A stretch of DNA of 52,646 nt from Anaeromyces robustus (GCA_002104895.1 MCFG01000154.1:90001-142646); one strand, 5' to 3'; shown: positions 14,201 through 34,434, counted from the first letter of the stretch. The notes: generated by a model from the sequence alone, not told the origin. Made by a program: numbers and translations.

Positions 14201-14573
14201 CAGGTAATGGATGATGTGAAGATTTTTCTTTATCTTCAGAATTTGAATTCTTATCAGAATGTTTACCTTTTCTTTTTTGTGATTGTTGAAGTGTAGATAT
14301 TTGATTTTGAAGTTTTTGTATCATATTTCTTTGTTTTTCAATAATATTCCATAAAGAAGCATTTTGCTTTTTTAAGGCATTTCTTTCAGTAATTAATGCA
14401 TTTCTTTCGGTAATAACATTTTGTAAAAGAATTGCTTCATTATTGCTACTTCCGTCATTTTTTGATTGACCATTAATGTTTTGGTTATTTTGAATAGCTT
14501 GCTGTACATTGGAAGTAGCTATATTAATAATACTATTTATACTGTGTCCCGATTTTGTATTTGTTTCGGTCAT
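10184..14573 (-). CDS. BEM3: PX-PH-RhoGAP protein, Bem3-like, 11 exons
   Basis: A GTPase-activating protein for Rho/Cdc42-type GTPases, with the PX-PH-RhoGAP order of fungal Bem3, which restrains Cdc42 during polarised growth. Exons in transcript order: 14573-13617, 13469-13365, 13233-13117, 12940-12824, 12724-12073, 11925-11788, 11679-11602, 11479-11342, 11106-10537, 10435-10349, 10263-10184. They give about 1012 residues. An N-terminal coiled coil (NALITERNALKKQ) and Ser/Asn-rich linker precede a PX domain (about 262-385). A PH domain follows (about 402-509, EGYLIKRG then GGWKTRYFVLSD) and a RhoGAP domain (about 655-850). The arginine finger is R704 in EEGIYRLSGSA, and NKMTLHNVTIVFSP lies near 811. 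A 13-residue Gln run follows near 868-880. I start at MTETNTK because the in-frame ATG at 14645 would add only a Lys/Phe run translated from a T-rich leader. Membrane recruitment by PX and PH is family knowledge. Confidence 0.92.
11127..11202. repeat. (AAT)n array in a RhoGAP intron
   Basis: About 25 uninterrupted AAT units close to the acceptor side of the intron that precedes the exon with the end of the RhoGAP domain. Confidence 0.9.
13079..13111. repeat. GAATTTT heptamer repeat next to a splice donor
   Basis: Four head-to-tail copies of a 7-base unit, preceded by a T run, inside the RhoGAP intron 12941-13116 and only a few bases from its minus-strand donor. Confidence 0.8.
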
Positions 14574-16170
14574 TTTTTCTTTAATTTTATTTCTATTTTT
14601 TTTTTCTTTTTTTTTTTTTTTTTTTTTAAAAAAAGAAAAAGACAATATAATAAATAATAAATTATTAAATATTAAAACTGTTAAAAATGTATTTTTGTGT
14701 TCTATATTTCTAGAACAAACTTTTTTATTTATATTACTTTTTGTTTTAGTAAATATATAAATATATATTTTTTTATATTTTTTTATATTCTATTTTATAT
14801 TTATTTATATTTATTTATTTATTTTATTTAATTGTATTTATTTATTTATTTATTTATTTTTATTTTTATTTTTTTTTATCATCAAATCTATTTTTATTAT
14901 GATTATTTTATAAATTTATGTTATTTTTTGAAATAAATATATACATTTAAACAATAAAATATATAATGAAGATATTAGTAGCAGAAAACAATAATAAAAT
15001 AATATAAATTTGCTTACTCTATTATAATATATAATACTACATAAATTTATAAGAAAATATTTTACCTTTTAATTTCACAATTTTATTGTACTTTAAGATT
15101 AATTCTAAATATAATTAATAATTATTTATTTATTTATTTATTTATTAACTTTTATTTATATGAAATGTATTTAATTTTATTTAATTTAATTTCATTAAAT
15201 AATTATTTACTGATTTTCTATTTGCAATCTAATATATATTAGTTATCTTCTCTTTTTTTTTTCCTAAACAGACAACTTTTGAAATTATATTTTATTTTCT
15301 TTAATAATTTTGTTTTTATAATTTATTTTTGAAAATAAATAACTTTAAATTATGTATTGCTAATTAAATCGAATTTCCTGTTAGAGTGAAAATGAATTTG
15401 TTTATTTTACAAGTTCGATAGTAAAATTATATTTTTAAAAAAATTATGTATTGAATTATTATTACATAATGTTATTAAATATATACTATTACTTATTATT
15501 GATTTATATATAATCAATATAATGTTACTTAAATTTATATTTATATTAAATAAAAAGGAATAAATTTTAATTTATATAATCCTAAACAATTTTTTTTATA
15601 ACATTTTAAAAATTAAATTCAAAAATGTTAACAATAATAAAAGGATTATTCATTAAACTTTTTATTATAAATTATTATGTTATTATTTTATTTTGATTAT
15701 ATAATGACAATTAAATAAATAAAAAAATAATAAAATAGTAAAAACAAAAATAAAATTTAAGTAAAAAGAAATATAATAAAAAAAAAAGTTTATTTAAGAG
15801 AAAAAAAAATTAAGAAAGAAAACAACAAAAAAAAAAGGTTTTTGGTTAAATAATAGTTTGTTTATAAAATGCTTAATAATAATTTCTTTGATTATAAATA
15901 AATAATAAATAAAAAATATGTAAATAAATAAATAAATAAATATATAAATAATAAATAAATAAATTCTTTAATAATAATTTATATTGTAGGATTATTATAC
16001 TATATATAATTAGCATAAAATAAAAAAATGATTATTGATATGGACCTATTATATTTAAATATATTCATATTTTAAATTAATATATTATTTATTATAAAAT
16101 ACTATTTTATTAATATATTAAATATATTAATATAACAAATAGTAGAATATTTTAATATAATGTTAATTTA

Positions 16171-16256
16171 TATAATATATTTATATATTATATATATAAA
16201 TATAATCATATAATATATTTATATATTATATATATAAATATAATCATATAATATAT
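16171..16256. repeat. 38-bp tandem repeat, about 2.2 copies
   Basis: A 38-base unit beginning TATAATATATTTATAT and ending AATATAATCA occurs at 16171-16208 and again exactly at 16209-16246. The start of a third copy follows before the sequence diverges into a T run. Confidence 0.8.
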
Positions 16257-17669
16257 TTTTATATTTAATAAAATTTTTATAAAAATTTTGTTTTTTTTTT
16301 TTATGGAAATAATAAATAATACTATATTATATATTAAAGTTATATATTATAATATATATTAAAATAAAATATAAATAAAATCAATAACATTTTAAATTGT
16401 ATAACATTGAATGGTTTATTTTTCAATTATGTAATATATTTTAAAATTAAAATTTTATATAAATATATTAATAATATATATTATATAATATATTATTGAA
16501 GGAGATTTAATATATTAAATAATAAAAATTATAGTATATCATAAAATAAAAAAAAAAAGAAAGAAAAAAATATATAAAATATAATATTTATATATACCAT
16601 ATAAAACAAAAAAAAAAAAAAAAGAATTAAAAGCATAATTAATATAATATTACATTATATTCTATTATATGGCGGTGTATTACTCTATTACATGATATTA
16701 CAATTGATTGATGTGTATATGTAATATCAATCTTTTTTTTTTTTTCTTTTGTTTTATATTATATACAAAACAAAAAATATTAAATAATAAAGTTTAATAT
16801 TAATAAAAAAATGAAAATATGATACATTTATAAATAAATAAATAAATATTAAATAAATAAATATTAAATAGAATTAAGTAGAAATAAATGAATAAATAAT
16901 TAAAAAATAGATAATTATTTATGTGTAACATGATTAATGATTATTATCAAGAGTTATTTTAAATTTTTATTTTTAAAGATTAATAGAAATATTAAAGCAA
17001 AGTTTTTAATATGAATATTGCATATATAAAATGTGGATTTAATTTATTTTATCTTATTCCTTAATAATAACTTATTAATTATTTATCTTTTACTTAAAAC
17101 CTAATATTAATATTAAAACTCAATTTATGAATTTTAATTTTAATATTATTAATTGTTTGAATTAGTAAAACAAATGCTTTAAAACATTTTTTATAAAGCA
17201 AGAAATTTTAATTATAATATTGCTTTTTTTTTTTTGATTATAGATAAATAGATAATATAGTAAATGAATATTACAAAAAATTTACATTTCTAATCTTAAT
17301 ATATGAAACTAAACAACAACTAAATTAACTAAAGACTATAATAAATAAATATTAAAAATAAAAAAAAATCAACTATAAAACTAAAATAATTAATTATTAA
17401 AAATTAATATTTTTTAAATATAAAAAATAGATAAATATACGATGAAAATATTTATTAAAATATTATATATTAATATTTTTAATAAATTATTTATGCTAAA
17501 TATATTCATAAATAAATATTATAAATAAAAAATATCAAATTACCAATTAATTATTTAATTAAATAAAATAATTAAAAAAATTTCTTACAAAAAAAATAAA
17601 AACAAGAAAAATAGAAATTATTCTATTTTGAAATTATTTCCTTTTATAATAAATTTTAGAAAGAATATG

Positions 17670-17694
17670 ATTGGTTAATATTAGCCTATCCAAT
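17670..17694. promoter_or_regulatory. Inverted ATTGG / CCAAT pair upstream of RPL11
   Basis: ATTGG at 17670-17674 and CCAAT at 17690-17694 lie 100-125 bases before the RPL11 start codon, in a patch clearly less A+T-rich than its surroundings. CCAAT boxes bind the Hap/NF-Y complex in fungi. That they act here is inference from position only. Confidence 0.4.
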
Positions 17695-17793
17695 AACATA
17701 GGAAAAATGAAAAATAACAAAATTTTATAATAATTTAGAATTCTTTCTCTTAATTTTTGTGTATATTATTGGAATATATATTGAGCGGTCAAA

Positions 17794-18858
17794 ATGGTAA
17801 ATGTTCATGAAGGATTGATGCTTGATGGATGAATGATTGTTTTTTTTTTTATTATTTTTATATGTTTTATTATTTACATTAAAAAAATTAAATAAATGAT
17901 TAAGTGAATGATTGAGAAGACTATATAAGTTTTATTAAATGAGATTATTAAATTACTGTAAGGTTTAATATTAATATCAAATGTTTATGATTATGAAAAT
18001 AATTTAACAAAGGAACATTATATATTAAATAAAATAAATAGAGGATATAATTAAACATAATAATAATGTGATATTCTAATTAAATAAAAAAGATAATTAT
18101 TATATAAAAAGTGTAACAAATTTATTAATTATAATAAATGATATTATTAAAATATAATTATAAAGGCAGCCGAAACTAAGACTAACCCAATGAGGGATCT
18201 CAAGTTAGAAAAGCTTTGCCTTAACATTTCTGTTGGTGAATCTGGTGATAGACTTACTCGTGCTTCTAAGGTTTTAGAACAATTAACTGGTCAAGTTCCA
18301 GTCATGTCCAAGGCCCGTTACACTGTCCGTACCTTCGGTATCAGACGTAATGAAAAGATTGCTGTTCACTGTACTGTTCGTGGTCCAAAAGCTGAAGAAA
18401 TTCTTGACAGAGGTTTAAAGGTCAAAGAATACGAATTAAAGAGATCTAACTTCTCTGCTACTGGTAACTTTGGTTTCGGTATTCAAGAACACATTGATTT
18501 AGGTATCAAGTATGACCCAAGTATTGGTATTTACGGTATGGACTTCTACGTTGTTATGGGTAGACCAGGATTCAGAGTTGCCAAAAGAAAGCAACAATCC
18601 AGTAAGGTTGGTTTCCCACACCGCAACACTAAGGAAGAAACCATTAACTGGTTCAAGAAGAGAGTATGTTTTTAATATAATTTTAATTATATAATATAAA
18701 TTTAAATAATTTATTAATTAATTTATTATTATTATTATTATTATATTTTTATATATATATTTATTATTATATATATTTATTACTATATATATTTACTATA
18801 ACTATACATTATTTATTACTCAATAATAAAGTTCGATGGTATTGTCCTTAACAAATAA
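17794..18858 (+). CDS. RPL11: 60S ribosomal protein L11 (uL5), 3 exons
   Basis: A protein of the large ribosomal subunit that contacts 5S rRNA in the central protuberance. Exons: 17794-17796, 18166-18663, 18832-18858, giving 175 residues. The first exon is just the ATG, split from the rest by a 369-base intron with donor GTAAAT. The next exon begins [20 protein letters not shown]. The family core is nearly invariant ([60 protein letters not shown]) and the protein ends FDGIVLNK. An alternative start at the internal Met (18190) would lose conserved N-terminal residues. Codon use is visibly less A+T-rich than in the neighbours (GGT, ACT, GTC, AAG), as expected for a highly expressed gene. An intron right after the start codon is common in fungal ribosomal protein genes. 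Confidence 0.97.
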
Positions 18859-20547
18859 ATTTAAAATTCATTAAAAAAAATATACATAAACCAATTGTGT
18901 AGTTTCAATAAAAATACCAATAAAATAAAAAAATTAAAAAAAAAATTCATATTTATATATATAATATTTTAATTTTATTGTTTACGAAAAATAATTATAA
19001 AGAATGTTAAGATAACTTTTATTATTATCAAAATATAATTAATTTAAGAAAACAGGATTAAAAGCAATCTTTAAATTAGTTTATATTTATTTTATGAAAA
19101 TTTTAAATACCAAATAAAATATATATAATAGAAAGATCAAAATATAATATTCAATTTAATTTTTTTTTATTTATTGTTGAAGAAAAAGTTATAAGTCAAG
19201 ATATATTTAAGAAAATTTTATATACCTAATGTGTTAATAATAATTGTAAATAGTGAAATAATAATTGTAAAAAATGCAAAACAAAACAAAAAAAAATGAA
19301 TAATTTAATAGAGAAAATTAACAATGAAAATGGAATATATATGGAAAATCACAATATATATGGAATATTATAGTATATATTATAATTACATTGAAGTTGA
19401 ATTTTTTAAATAATAATAATATTTATTATATCTATATATTTATTATATATATAGATATTATTTATTATTTATTATCCATATATCTATAATTTTTATATAT
19501 TTTATATTATTTTTTGTTGTATTTATTTTGTTTTGTTTTAATTTATTTATTATATTTTATATTAATTTGTTTAAAATATATATATTACCATTTTTTTAAT
19601 AATTTTTCTTTTTTCTTCATCTTTTTTTTTTTTTTTTTTTTTATAAATAAAATTAATAAGGTTTATTGTATAAAGTAAAATAAATATAAATGGTATATTC
19701 TTTTTATATATATATATATATAAATAAAATTATTAAAGTTATTGTGTGAAATAAAACAGATATAAATGGCATGAGAGGGAGAAATTTTGTTATTTATACA
19801 AAGGATCGAAAACTTTAAATATATATATATAATTTTTTAAAATAAAAAATCTTAATAAATAATATAAAAAAGAAAAAATAAAAAATAAGAAGTATTAATT
19901 TTATCAGATGTCTCAAAATGTTAAATATATATTTATATTTAATATATATATTCAATACATTCCTTTGTTCTTATTTTTTTCAATTTATATTTTTTTTTTC
20001 TTTCTTTTTTAAATTTTTTTATATTATTTTATTTTTCTTTTCTTTTTTCTTATTTTTTTTTTTTTTTGGTATAGCTTTTGTATTTAATATTTTTATATAA
20101 TAATATTATTATTAATCAATTTATCCTTTCGTTTATATATCAATTTTATTATATTTATTAATTTTATATTCTCTTTTTACCCAATAAAAATAATACTAAA
20201 AAAAAATAACTTTATTTTATAATAAAATTTTTTTCTAATTATTATTTTTCCATTCCTAAGTTTTGAGTGGAGTCATATCAAACCTTTTTTATATATTTAT
20301 CTTTATATATATTATTTACTAATAAAAGAAAAAAAATATAATACATTATTATAAAAATCATATATCATAAAAATAAATATTTCTATTTATATAATAAGAA
20401 TAATAATATTAATATTTAATATTAATTATTATTATTATTATTAATTATTATTATCGATTATTATTATTATTATTATTTTAATTATTTATAAAGTTTTGTT
20501 TTACGTTTTTAATATAACAAAAAGATAAATATTTTTTAGTTATATTC

Positions 20548-20582
<35 letters not shown>

Positions 20583-21042
20583 AATAGAAAAACCATAAAA
20601 ATTAATTTATATATTTTTATTATATAAATAATAAATAATATTACATTTCATTATATTACATTCACATACACACACACACATATATATATATATATAAACA
20701 TTGTTAATAAATATCAAAAAAAAAAAAAAAAAAAATTGGCATATATATATATATAAACATCTTTAATTTAAATTATTTAATTATTTGTATATTCTATCGA
20801 TTCCAATTTTTTATATTCAATAATTATTTTTAACAATTAGTTACTATCAACTAACTATCTCATTTTCTAATCAAAATAAATTTTATAATTATTAATAATA
20901 TACTTAATTTATATTTTTTTTTCTATTTTTTTTTTTTTTTTAGTAAGTGGGTTTAGTATTTTTAAATTAATAATAATAATAATTGTAGATTAACAAAAAA
21001 TAAATTAAAAAAAGAAAAAAAAAATATTCCAGTTTTCCCAAT
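18859..21042. other. Intergenic AT-rich region
   Basis: No believable gene. It has several long T runs (19622-19642, 20551-20579, 20929-20941), AT runs and a short CA tract at 20662-20679. The only open frames are Phe/Leu/Ile/Tyr strings read through T tracts. It presumably carries the RPL11 3' end and the promoter of the next gene. Confidence 0.6.
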
Positions 21043-25305
<4,263 letters not shown>

Positions 25306-25572
25306 ATATAATCATTTATATATATATTATATAATATATATATATATATATATTTAAATTTATATTTTTTTATAAAAATGAGATTTGATTATTATCATAA
25401 TTTCAAGCAATAATATTTTTTTTCCATCCTAAAAAAAATATTATTTCTTTCTTTTTAGAAAAAAAAAAAAAGAAAAATATTATATAATGTAAATTTCAAT
25501 TCATATAAATATTTACAATATTTTTTATATTAATATGATAAAATGTATCTTTTAAATTTTCTTTTTTATTAT

Positions 25573-25610
<38 letters not shown>

Positions 25611-26074
25611 TTTAATATATAAATATTATATATATTCAAATTGTTATAATATAGAAAAGTGTATAGAAAAAAAAATGTTTTATATTAATTTATTATTTTT
25701 GGAAATTAGTGAATCTTCTTTCAATTATTAAATTTGTTAATATACAATGAATATACTATAATATATAATACTTAATAAATAAATAATAAATTATATATTA
25801 AAATACTTTAATAATTTAATATAATATAAATGTAAACAGTTTTTTTTTTAATTTTTTTTTTTTATTTTTTATTATTATTATTATTATTATTATTGTTTGG
25901 CTTTAGTTTTCGTTGTAATTATCTTCTCCTTTTTTTTTGATAAGAATAAATATATTTATTTAAAGAAAAAAAAATTAAAAATTTAAAAATTATATTTATG
26001 TACTAAAAATATACATAATAATATAAAAATATATATATATATTAATAAACAATATAGATTATAAAAAAACAAAT
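25306..26074. other. Intergenic region before the HIT gene
   Basis: AT-rich, with a 30-base A run at about 25577-25607, a TTA run near 25867-25893 and no gene seen. The patch GTTTGGCTTTAGTTTTCG near 25895-25912 is less A+T-rich and may be promoter sequence. I cannot name a site. Confidence 0.55.
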
Positions 26075-27060
26075 ATGGAAAATTGCATTTTTAGTAAAAT
26101 TGCAAAAGGTGAAACCAATACCAAAATTATTTATGAAGTAATAATAAAAAATTGTTTTATTTATTCTTTATATATATATAAATATTAATATTAATAAAAA
26201 TAAAATAATAAATGTATCATAATATTTTATGATGAAAATTATAATTTTATTAACAATAATATAATTAATATAATAAATGAATTATTATATACATATTCAT
26301 AAAATTATTGTAATAAAATTAAACAATAATATAAAGAATACATCGTAAATAAATTCTACTCCTTTTTTTTTATAAATAAAAAATGCTAATATGCAACTAT
26401 TTATATATATTATATATAACATTATATAATTATTTATTTTTAAAAAGGACAATTTAATTGTCGTATTTAATGATATTAGTCCAGCAGCAAAAGCTCATTT
26501 ATTAATTATTCCAAAACGCCCAATAAAAAATATGAATTATTTAAAAAATACAGAAGAAGATAAAAATTTAGGTATATACATTATTTTTTTTTTTAACTAA
26601 TTACCGTAAATATTATTAATAAATTTCTAAATTTCATTTTTATATATTTAATACTAATAAACATTTAATACAATTCAGTAAAACATATGGAAGAAGTTGG
26701 TGAAAAGTTACTTAATAAAACAAACCCAAATGACGAGCATAGGTTATTAATAGTTTATATATTAAATGAATTGAAAGATTCTTCGAAATTCTCTTAAAAC
26801 TAATTTAATAATTTTCTTTTTCCTTTTTTTTTTTTTATTTTTATTTTATTTTTATTTTTTTTTTTTCTTGGCGATAATACTATTAAAAATACATAAGACT
26901 TGGTTTTACTCAACCTCCTTTTAATACTGTACCTTATTTACATATGCATGTTTTAGCACTTCCACTTACTTGTAGTTTCATTAGAGCTCCAAGTTTAAAT
27001 CCAAATATGTTCTTCTGGACAACAGATATGATTCTAAACCGTTTAAACAAAAGCAAATAG
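26075..27060 (+). CDS. HINT3: HINT3-like histidine-triad (HIT) protein, 4 exons
   Basis: Exons: 26075-26137, 26448-26571, 26679-26742, 26898-27060, giving 137 residues. HIT proteins of this group hydrolyse nucleoside phosphoramidates and aminoacyl-adenylates. The N terminus MENCIFSKIAKGE has the usual C-x-F-C-x-I-like start with one Cys. It is followed by DNLIVVFNDISPAAKAHLLI and IPKRPIKN, typical of HINT proteins. The C-terminal part GFTQPPFNTVPYLHMHVLA and a final WTTDMILNRL segment fit HINT3 (PPF, then H-x-H-x-H, then an ITADHLIEKL-like end). The first His of the triad motif is Tyr97; His99 and His101 remain. Intron 3 uses the weak donor GTTATT, but the splice restores the conserved R-L-G-F junction. 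Confidence 0.88.
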
Positions 27061-27612
27061 AATAAATAATTTTAAAATCGGCATTAATTTTTTTTTGTTT
27101 TTTTTTTTTTTTGTGATAATACATTGAACTAAAAATAAATAGATAAAAAAAACCTAAGTAATAAAATAATAATATAGAAAATATATAATAAATATTAATT
27201 ATTGTAATAAAATATAATTCAGCTATTCTATAAGCATTTTAACCGTTAGGTTTTCTATATTATTATTAATATTAATATTAATATATAAAATATATATAAA
27301 ACATGTGTATACTACATTATATTTTAATATATTGAAATTTCTTAAGATAATGTAAAAAAAAATAAAACCAATGACAATAATGTACATAGATTGAATATAT
27401 TTATTATATATTACATATATATTATTATATTATTAAATTAACTTTTAAAACAAAAATAAATAAATAGATATATAAATAAATATTATTTAAATAAATATAA
27501 TATATTATAAATATATTAAAAATATTATTGAGTATATATTAATAATATTTATTAATTATTTAATAAAAGAATAAAAATAATTAGAACTATTAAAAAAATA
27601 AATGATTTTTTT

Positions 27613-27742
<130 letters not shown>

Positions 27743-28096
27743 ATTTTCAAAATTTTTTAAGAAATCATATTATGAAAAAAAGATCAAAATTATAGAATAT
27801 TTTATAAAATGAAAATGATTATTAACCAATGATATCTTAATAAATCAATCTAATTCTTAAATTAATTATAATAAAAATTTATAAAAAAAAAAAAAAACAA
27901 ATTATTATAAATACAGAATAAATAATTTTTTTTTTTAAACTTTACTTAATTTTATTAAATAATTTAATATAGAAAGGTATATTTATTTATAATAAAAAAA
28001 TAAAAACTATTATTTTAAAAAAAAAAAAAAAAAAAAGGAAAAAAAAAAAAAGAAAAAGAAAGAGGAATAAATAAAAAGAGGAAAAAGAAAATAATA

Positions 28097-28171
28097 ATGA
28101 GTGAAAAAACTTTAGATAAAAAAAGAAGAAATAATAATACAGTGAGATCTAAAATTTATTTTTTTAAATAA
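28097..28171 (+). other. Possible upstream coding exon or 24-codon uORF of argininosuccinate lyase
   Basis: The ATG at 28097 opens MSEKTLDKKRRNNNT up to 28141, directly followed by GTGAGA, a plausible splice donor. The AG at 28503-28504 then lies immediately before the lyase ATG, and the join would be in phase 0, adding 15 residues. Read without splicing, the frame continues to a TAA at 28169-28171, making a 24-codon uORF. Both readings come from the sequence. Neither is shown to be used. Confidence 0.35.
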
Positions 28172-28504
28172 TATCAATATGAATAATAAATAATTTATAC
28201 AAACCCAATAATAAAATTAAAATAAAAATAAACCCATCAAAATATATAAAATAATTATAAAAACAGAAATCAATAAAAAATTTTATTAATAAAAATAAAA
28301 TTTAAATCATATAATTTATATATATATATATATTAATATTAAAAAAGAGTTAAAAATACCATAAAATAAAACTTATAATAAAGACATTATTATTAATAAA
28401 ATGAATTTTGTTACTTGAAATTGGCATATTAATTCAATTTTTTATTTTTTATTTTTTTTACTTTACTTTACATATATATAATAATTTATATAAATAAAAA
28501 AAAG

Positions 28505-31175
<2,671 letters not shown>

Positions 31176-31556
31176 ATTTTTTTTAGGAAAGAAAAAGAAA
31201 TAAAAAAAAAAATAAAAAAATAAAAATTTTTTTTTTTTTTTGAATATTATAATTAATAATAATATAATATAAAAGTAATACAATATATATATAATACTTT
31301 AAAATTTTATTAATGTTTAATATTAATGTCTTTTTTAAAGGAATATAAATATATTTAATAATTTTTATAATTTATAATTAATATAAACAAAAATAATATT
31401 TTTATATAAATAATAAAATAATAAAATAATAAAATAATAATTAAAAAAAAAAAAAAGAAAGAAAGAGAATAGTAAATAAAAATAATAATAATAAAAAAAA
31501 TAATAATAATTTATTTATTTATTTAATAGAATTTAAAATTAAATAATAATTCGTTA

Positions 31557-31588
<32 letters not shown>

Positions 31589-31765
31589 AAAAAAAAAATA
31601 CTATAAAAGAAAAAAAATGAATAGAAAATATATAAAAAAAATTAATAATAATAAAAATACTAATACTAATAATAATAATAATAATAATAATAATAGAAAA
31701 TAATAATAAAACTATAATATAAAAATAAAAAATAAAAAGCATACATAAATAATAAATGCATAAAT

Positions 31766-31812
<47 letters not shown>

Positions 31813-34434
31813 ATATATATATAATATATATATATAAAAATAAAAATAAAAAATAAAATAAATGATTAAATAATAAAATAATAAAATAAATCATAAAATA
31901 TATATATATTTATTATTATTATTCTATTTTTTTATCTAATGAATTTTTTTTTTTTAAAATAAATATTTAATTTTAACTTAAGAATAAAAGTAAATTTGAC
32001 TAACCAATAATGTTACCTAATATATTTTAATATAATAATAATAATAAAATAATAACAATAATAATAATAATAATAAAAATTATTCTATAATAGTATCTTT
32101 CTCCATTTTTTGTTTTTTTTTTTTTAATAATAATTATATGTATTTAACCTTAAAAAAAAAAATAGTTAATACATAATAATATAACATATTTTTTGAAAAC
32201 TTTAATATTTAAAAATTATATTACATATTAGATAATGTTTATTTTTTTATTTTAACAAGTTACAGTTACATATCTTGTATTATGTGTATAATTAATATAT
32301 AATTTGTATTAATAAATATAATAAATATATTTTTTATAATAATTAAAATATAACATAAATATTTATTAATATATTTATGTATATTTTAATTTTATTAATT
32401 ATTAATTATTAACTATTAATAAAGTAAAAAAATTTTAATTTAATGACTTAGTAAAGTATGTAACAAAAAAATGTACAATAAATTAAAAATGTAATACAAT
32501 ATAAGCCACAATAATTCTAGAAAAATTTTAAAAAATAAAATTTACCATAAATATTCATAAACATTTTTTTTTTAAAAAAAAAATAAATAAATAAAATAAA
32601 AATGCCTTATAAGGAAATAATATTTAATTAGAATGATTATTTTTATGTTTTTAAAACGTTTTAAGATTTCATTTTTATTTAGGTAATATATTAAATTATG
32701 TTTTTTTTATATATGATATAAATTTCTTTTATCATTATTTAAAAAAAAAAAAAAAGAAAACAAATAAAAATAAATAATGTAAAATAATATGAAATAATAT
32801 AAAATAAACTAAAATAAAAACGTAAAGATTATTTTAGATTTATCTTAATTTAAATGTTGTTATTAAAAAGATAAACTTTTTTTTTTTTATTGAATAGAAT
32901 AATTATTTATTAATTAATTGATTAAAAAAAATAATATTGTAGAAACTTTAGGATAATTAATTATATATATTAAAAAATTAAAAAAAAATATATACTATAA
33001 AATATAAATATAATTAAATATAAATATAAGAAAAAAAGTTGAATAATCATAATAATATATTATAATTATTATTATTATTTATCTTATTATTATTAAACAT
33101 TTATTAATATTTATTATAAGTGACTGACTTGTTAACAAATATTCTAATAAATCTATTACAATTATTATATATAAAGAATATTAATAATCATTTTATTATT
33201 GTTATTATTATTAGCATTAATATTAGTATTATTATTATTAGTAGTAGTAGTATTTAGGTATTAGTATTTTCATATATTTATTATTACTTATAAATATTAT
33301 ATAATTTTTCCTATAATTTTTTATTAAACTATTATGTACATATATAAAAGTTTAAAATCTTCTTACTTTAAATTCTTATATATACCATAAAATAAAATTA
33401 TTAATTATTTTTATATAATCAATATTATGATTAAAAACTATCATCTATCATTGATTAATTTTTTTTTTTTATTGATAATTTTATTAATTAATATGATAGG
33501 ATTAAATATTAATTTATTTCTTTTTTTTTATATTTTTTATATTTTTTTTTATATTTCTTTTTTTTATATATAAAAGTTAATAAAAATTAATTTATTTACA
33601 TTTTACATATTTTTTTTTTTTTTTTATAATTAATAATATTAAGATTTTTACCAATTAATTTAACAAGAAATAAATATATTAAAATTTTAATATTTTTTAA
33701 TTAAAAAAAAAAAAAAAAAAATTTATATATAAATATATAAATATATAAATATATAATATAATATATAATATATAATTTATATTTATATTTTTATATTTAT
33801 TTTTTATTTTATTTTCTTTTTTTTTTTTTTTTTTTTTTATATGCATTTAAAAAAAAATGTATATATAAAGTAAAATTTAAAAAAAAAAAAAAAATAGTAT
33901 TCCCATATAAAAAAATTAAGTAAATTTTATTATTAATAAAAATTTAATAGTAAAGTATTACTAAAAGAAAAAAAAAAAATATATATCACATAAGAATTAA
34001 AAATATAATAAAAAAAATAATTTATATTAAAATAAAAAGAAATTAAATCATTATTACCCTTCATAATAATAATTTATTCAATTTTTATTTATTTATCAAT
34101 TTAAATAACAATTACAGTATATTTATAAAGTAATAATTTTACAAATAAAATCTTTATTATAATTATTAAAAAAAAAAAAAGAAGCTTTATAATTTATACA
34201 AAAATATTTATTCTAATATATATATTAATACAATAATACAAGATCTATTTATATTAGATAATAACAAAATAAAATAAGATTTCATATATTTATTTATATA
34301 TTGTTATTGTTGTTATTATTACTATTATTATAATTTTATTTTCACATGCTGTTTTATTAAATTCTTAACAATTTTTTTTTTTCCTATTAATCTACAACAA
34401 TAATAAATAGATATATATATAAAAATAAAACCAT
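31176..34434. other. Long AT desert before the FHA-RING gene
   Basis: About 3.3 kb with no gene that I can support. There are many A and T runs (31560-31584, 31770-31810, 33818-33838), AAT runs at 31664-31695 and 32036-32077, and a TTA/GTA-rich stretch at 33190-33255. No RNA gene or element boundary was recognised. Confidence 0.6.

Larger units (their letters stand above)
14574..17793. other. Intergenic region between divergent RhoGAP and RPL11 genes
   Basis: Very A+T-rich and noncoding as far as I can see. It should hold two divergent promoters. It contains TTTA microsatellites (14812-14860, 15124-15145), a 38-bp tandem repeat at 16171-16256 and a patch of more mixed sequence at 15360-15420. 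An inverted ATTGG/CCAAT pair sits just upstream of RPL11. There is no tRNA-like cloverleaf or open frame. Confidence 0.6.

Noticed and set aside
14574-14645. Upstream in-frame ATG adding a Lys-rich N terminus to the RhoGAP protein
   Set aside because: The added residues come from an A-rich leader (Phe, then Lys runs). The downstream ATG gives an ordinary start.
17797-18165. snoRNA in the RPL11 first intron
   Set aside because: There are RTGATGA-like strings near the intron start, but no CTGA D box or other pairing expected of a C/D snoRNA.
28097-28171. Arginine attenuator peptide in the lyase leader
   Set aside because: The 24-codon length matches by coincidence, but the residues do not resemble the fungal attenuator peptide, which belongs to the CPA1/arg-2 gene.
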